The notes beneath the pieces are model-generated. The model searched no databases. It was given only the letters and a program-made list of their open reading frames with translations, and was not told the DNA's origin. A stretch of 7,738 nt of DNA from Burkholderiaceae bacterium. Lineage in GTDB: Bacteria; Pseudomonadota; Gammaproteobacteria; Burkholderiales; Burkholderiaceae. Made by a program: the position numbers and the translations under genes. How positions within the stretch are numbered: the stretch's first letter is position 1; every line of letters begins with the position of its first letter. The stretch spans positions 1 to 7,738 of the forward strand of contig JAGOCV010000192.1 in assembly GCA_017998575.1 (NCBI GenBank), given 5' to 3'. This document shows positions 5,194 through 7,738 of the stretch, piece by piece.

Positions 5194-6054
5194 ATGCTTG
5201 TCATCGTCGGTTATCTGGTCGCCATGGGTTGCATCTTCGGTGGATTCATCATCCACGGGGGCAACATCATGGTGGTGCTGCATGCACTGCCCACCGAGCT
5301 GATGGTGATCGGCGGCGGCGCCCTGGGCGCGTTCATCGTGAACAACCAGCCCAAGGTGCTCAAGGCCACGCTCAAGGCCGTGCCGGCCGCCCTCAAGGGC
5401 TCCAAGTACACCAAGGCACGCTACATGGAGCTGATGGCGCTGCTCTACGACATCCTGCAGAAGGCCCGCAAGGACGGGCTGATGGCCATCGAAAAGGACG
5501 TCGAGTCGCCCCACGAATCGCCGATCTTCCAGAAGTACCCCACCGTGGGCAACGACCACCATGTGGTGGAGTTCATCACCGACTACCTGCGCATGATGGT
5601 CTCGGGCAACCTCAATGCCCATGAGATCGAATCGCTGATGGAGTCCGAAATCGAAACCCACCACCAGGAAGCCCATGGCCCGGTGGCCGCCGTGGGCCGC
5701 GTGGCCGGCGGCCTGCCGGCCTTCGGCATCGTGGCGGCCGTGCTGGGCGTGGTGAACACCATGGGCTCGGTGGGCCAGCCGCCTTCGGTGCTGGGCGCAA
5801 TGATCGGCTCGGCCCTGGTCGGCACGTTCCTGGGCATTCTGCTGGCGTACGCCGTCGTCGAGCCGCTGGGCGGGCTGATGGAGCAGAAGATGGAAGACGG
5901 CACCAAGGAACTGCAGTGCATCAAGACCACGCTGCTGGCGAGCATGCAGGGCTACAACCCCACCACGGCCATCGAATTCGGCCGCAAGGTGCTGTTCTCC
6001 ACCGAGCGCCCCACGTTCTCCGAACTCGAAGACCACGTCAGAGGAAAGAAGTGA
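5194..6054 (+). CDS. motA: MotA, flagellar motor stator protein
   Basis: MotA is the inner-membrane stator subunit that surrounds MotB and turns the rotor by contact with FliG. The product has 286 residues (295 in E. coli) with four membrane segments, at about 2-20, 34-51, 171-192 and 203-222. Functional residues are conserved: Arg92 and Glu100 in the cytoplasmic loop (R90 and E98 in E. coli, which contact FliG), Pro175 in LPAFGIVAAVLGVV and Pro224 in AYAVVEPL (P173 and P222). The end STERPTFSELEDHVR is typical. The start MLVIVGYLVAMGCIFGG aligns with the enteric start; the ribosome site is weak. The gene lies 138 bases after flhC and, unusually, 164 bases before motB, with a palindromic repeat between them. 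Confidence 0.97.
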   Translation: MLVIVGYLVAMGCIFGGFIIHGGNIMVVLHALPTELMVIGGGALGAFIVNNQPKVLKATLKAVPAALKGSKYTKARYMELMALLYDILQKARKDGLMAIEKDVESPHESPIFQKYPTVGNDHHVVEFITDYLRMMVSGNLNAHEIESLMESEIETHHQEAHGPVAAVGRVAGGLPAFGIVAAVLGVVNTMGSVGQPPSVLGAMIGSALVGTFLGILLAYAVVEPLGGLMEQKMEDGTKELQCIKTTLLASMQGYNPTTAIEFGRKVLFSTERPTFSELEDHVRGKK

Positions 6055-6143
6055 CCCCCCCCGTTTCTTGCTCACTTCGTGTAGCCGCATCCCCCCCCAG
6101 GGGGGCGGCACCGGTCGCCCGGCAAAGCCGGTTCGACGGTGCC
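6055..6143 (+). repeat. Palindromic intergenic repeat, copy 2 (between motA and motB)
   Basis: The repeat begins directly after the motA stop with a C-run, then CTCACTTCGTGTAG (6071-6084), a CCCCCC/GGGGGG hairpin (6091-6096, 6100-6105) and a larger stem-loop. The outer arms GGCACCG (6107-6113) and CGGTGCC (6137-6143) pair, TCG (6115-6117) pairs with CGA (6134-6136), and the tip is CCGGC/GCCGG around AAA (6119-6131). It matches copy 1 after fliE in block order and spacing. The remaining bases to motB (6144-6218) show nothing I can assign. The stems may attenuate transcription or protect the upstream motA message. Confidence 0.75.
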
Positions 6144-6218
6144 ACTGGCTTCGATGGCGCCCGGCGCACGATCCCGGCCCGCGGCCGCTGATCTGCATCG
6201 CATTCAAATCAGAACGCC

Positions 6219-7256
6219 ATGGCCACCGGCAAGAAGCTCCAGCCGATCATCATCAAGCGGGTGAAGAAGACCGCGCACGCCGCGCACGGCGGTGCGTGGA
6301 AGATCGCCTACGCCGACTTCGTGACGGCCATGATGGCGTTCTTCCTGCTGATGTGGCTGCTGGGCTCCACGGCCAAGGGCGAACTGATGGGCATCGCCTC
6401 GTACTTCAATTCGCCGCTGCAGGTGGCGCTGGGCGGCGGCTCGGGCGCGGGCAACAGCTCCAGCGTGGTGCCCGGCGGCGGGCAGGATCTCACCCGCTCC
6501 AACGGCCAGGTCAACAAGGCGCACACCGAGACACCGCAATCGCGCCGCGTGACCGATGAAGCCATCCGCGCCGAAGTGGCCCGGCAGGACGCGCGCCGCA
6601 TGAATTCGCTGCGGCAGAAAATCGAGCTGGTCATCCGAGACAGCCCCAAGCTCAACGAATACCGCTCGCAGATCAAGCTGGAGGTGACCACCGACGGCCT
6701 GCAGGTGCAGATCGTCGATGACCAGAACCGGCCGATGTTCGACACCGGCAGCGCCATCGTCAAACCCTACATGCGCGACATCCTGCAGAGCATCGGCTCG
6801 GCGCTCAATGGCATCGAGAACAAGCTGATGATCGCCGGCCACACCGACGCCGCGCCCTATGGCAATGGCGTGCGCGGCTACAGCAACTGGGAGCTCTCGT
6901 CCGACCGTGCCAACGCCTCGCGGCGCGAACTGGTGGCCGCCGGCATGCCCGACGACAAGCTGGTGCGCGTGGTCGGCCTGGCGGCCAGCGACCTGCTGGA
7001 CACGGCCCATCCGCTGGCGCCCATCAACCGCCGCATCAGCATCACGGTGCTCACGCGCGAAGGCGAGGAACGGCTGCGCGGCACGCCTCGCATGGCCACC
7101 GAGCCGGCGCTCGAATCGCTGGGCGCCCGCCCGGTCGAAGGCGCACCCACCGTGGCGCCGGCCGCGCCGGCTGCGCCAGCCGTGGCGCCGGGCGTGCCCG
7201 ACGTGGCCGCCCAGGAAGCCCAGCGGCGCGCGCCGCCGCCGCTGGCGCGCCCCTGA
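6219..7256 (+). CDS. motB: MotB, flagellar stator protein with OmpA-like peptidoglycan-binding domain
   Basis: MotB carries the proton-binding residue of the stator and anchors it to peptidoglycan. The product has 345 residues. After a basic N-terminus (KKLQPIIIKRVKKTAH) comes one membrane helix at about 29-49. It contains YADFVTAMMAFFLLMWLL, where Asp33 corresponds to the essential D32 of E. coli. A polar plug/linker follows (about 55-150). The OmpA-like domain (about 155-280) keeps FDTGSA (175-180), GHTD (207-210), NWELSSDRA (223-231) and NRRI (270-273). The last 45 residues are an Ala/Pro-rich tail of low complexity. No Shine-Dalgarno sequence is visible before the ATG, but the protein start matches the family. 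The motA-motB gap of 164 bases is longer than the usual overlap or near-overlap. Confidence 0.97.
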   Translation: MATGKKLQPIIIKRVKKTAHAAHGGAWKIAYADFVTAMMAFFLLMWLLGSTAKGELMGIASYFNSPLQVALGGGSGAGNSSSVVPGGGQDLTRSNGQVNKAHTETPQSRRVTDEAIRAEVARQDARRMNSLRQKIELVIRDSPKLNEYRSQIKLEVTTDGLQVQIVDDQNRPMFDTGSAIVKPYMRDILQSIGSALNGIENKLMIAGHTDAAPYGNGVRGYSNWELSSDRANASRRELVAAGMPDDKLVRVVGLAASDLLDTAHPLAPINRRISITVLTREGEERLRGTPRMATEPALESLGARPVEGAPTVAPAAPAAPAVAPGVPDVAAQEAQRRAPPPLARP

Positions 7257-7368
7257 TCCACCCCGTGGACGCGGCGCGGGCCGTGGCCTCGCGCGTCGTC
7301 GTTTCAGGGGGCGCGGCACCCACCGCAAGACGCGCCTCGCAAAGCCGCAAACAGCCCGGTTTCCCCCC

Positions 7369-7379
7369 GCTTATCGGCC
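7369..7379. promoter_or_regulatory. GCTTATCGGCC motif in the motB-flhB gap, shared with the fliC-flhD hub
   Basis: The 175-base gap 7257-7431 contains an 11-base sequence identical, in reverse complement, to 3979-3989. It includes an exact GCCGATAA on the minus strand, but no sigma-28 -35 lies 15 bases upstream on that strand (GCGG stands there). Its role is unclear; it could be part of an activator site for flhB. The rest of the gap holds a small hairpin right after motB (TCCAC/GTGGA, 7257-7261 and 7265-7269) and a GCGCG/CGCGC stem (7274-7278, 7290-7294), neither with a T-run. No convincing flhB promoter was found. Confidence 0.3.
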
Positions 7380-7431
7380 TTTAGCGAACGGCCCCGCTCC
7401 CGACAATGGACGGACTCGATCAATCCGTCCC

Positions 7432-7738
7432 ATGGAATCCAGCAGCCAGGACCGTCACCTACCCGCCACGCCGCGCAAGCTCCTGCAAGCGCGCCGCGAT
7501 GGCCAGGCCGCGCGCTCGCGCGACCTGGGGCATCTCGCCGTGCTGGGCATGGGCGCGGTCGGCGTGCTGATGCTGGCGCCGTGGATGACGCGCCATCTGC
7601 GCCAGGGGCTGGCCGACCAGCTCGCCTTCGACGCGGCCACGCTGGCCGATCCCTCGCTGATGCTGCAGCGCCTGGCCTCGATGGTGATGACCGGCCTGAT
7701 GATCGCCGGCGCCTTCGGCGCCATCGTCGGCGCGGCGG
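7432..7738 (+). CDS. flhB: FlhB, flagellar export-gate and substrate-switch protein (N-terminal part; cut by window end)
   Basis: FlhB is an inner-membrane part of the flagellar type III export gate. Its C-terminal domain, outside this window, self-cleaves at NPTH and switches export from rod/hook to filament substrates. The first 102 residues are visible. A basic segment TPRKLLQARRDGQAARSRDL (13-32) matches the family pattern of Arg-rich residues followed by GQ.ARSR.L. A first membrane helix lies at about 33-52 (LGHLAVLGMGAVGVLMLAPW) and a second begins near 84 (MVMTGLMIAGAFGAIVG). The usual acidic EKTE.PT lead-in is replaced by DRHLPAT. An ATG at 7406 is out of frame. No clear ribosome site is seen before 7432. 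The YscU/EscU paralogues of virulence systems are the alternative, but the flagellar setting makes FlhB far more likely. Confidence 0.9.
   Translation, partial: MESSSQDRHLPATPRKLLQARRDGQAARSRDLGHLAVLGMGAVGVLMLAPWMTRHLRQGLADQLAFDAATLADPSLMLQRLASMVMTGLMIAGAFGAIVGAA

Noticed and set aside
4030..6207. A 725-codon open frame on the - strand across flhD, flhC and motA
   Set aside because: Same effect: antisense to three conserved genes, with low-complexity His/Gly/Arg/Gln-rich translation.
7314..7327. Sigma-54-like GG/GC pair before flhB
   Set aside because: The GG and GC doublets are 10 bases apart instead of 12, and the surrounding bases do not match the -24/-12 consensus.
6204..7328. A 374-codon open frame on the - strand across motB
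   Set aside because: Antisense shadow of motB, with Arg/Ala/His-rich translation and no family resemblance.
7371..7397. Minus-strand sigma-28 promoter in the motB-flhB gap
   Set aside because: The -10 is exact but no TAAA/TCAA/TTGA lies 15-16 bases upstream, and it would only read antisense into motB. Kept as a motif, not as a promoter.
1..7738. CRISPR arrays, tRNA or rRNA genes, insertion sequences, prophage or toxin-antitoxin genes
   Set aside because: No regularly spaced repeats, cloverleaf-like or rRNA sequences, transposase or integrase motifs were seen; nearly all coding space is filled by flagellar genes.

Overview
This window is part of the flagellar and motility gene region of a GC-rich betaproteobacterium, most likely Burkholderiales and probably family Comamonadaceae (Acidovorax/Variovorax-like). 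That assignment rests on flhDC being linked to motAB, on short FliT and FliS proteins of beta-type, on the very high GC at third codon positions, and on a palindromic intergenic repeat that I associate from memory with that family. I cannot name the genus. No unknown multi-gene system is visible. All nine genes are recognisable flagellar genes, and the interest lies in the DNA between them.

Layout: positions 1-39 are the last codons of fliE (+). A hairpin-rich gap of about 180 bases separates it from a leftward block read fliC (3728-2589), fliD (2480-1035), fliS (934-521), fliT (524-219). Rightward from the same central regulatory gap run flhD (4150-4476), flhC (4492-5055), motA (5194-6054), motB (6219-7256) and the start of flhB (7432 onward, cut by the window end). 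The 421-base gap between fliC and flhD is the control hub. It holds a candidate sigma-28 promoter for fliC with an A-tract, a near-perfect sigma-28 promoter facing flhD, and a 19-bp perfect inverted repeat resembling sites of NarL/LuxR-family response regulators.

How the genes work together: FlhD and FlhC form the master activator of flagellar genes. FliE joins the MS ring to the rod. FlhB is an export-gate and substrate-switch protein. MotA and MotB form the proton-driven stator. FliC is the filament subunit, FliD is its cap, and FliS and FliT are the export chaperones of FliC and FliD. The late genes (fliC, fliS, motA) each have a candidate sigma-28 (FliA) promoter. An intrinsic terminator stands between fliC and fliD, which would let flagellin be made in large excess over the cap protein.

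Most surprising points: (1) the best sigma-28 promoter in the window faces flhDC, suggesting FliA feedback on the master regulator; (2) a U-tailed terminator sits only 21 bases before the fliD start codon; (3) the same palindromic repeat follows the stop codons of fliE and motA, and the second copy splits motA from motB; (4) the flagellin gene starts with GTG behind a strong Shine-Dalgarno sequence.
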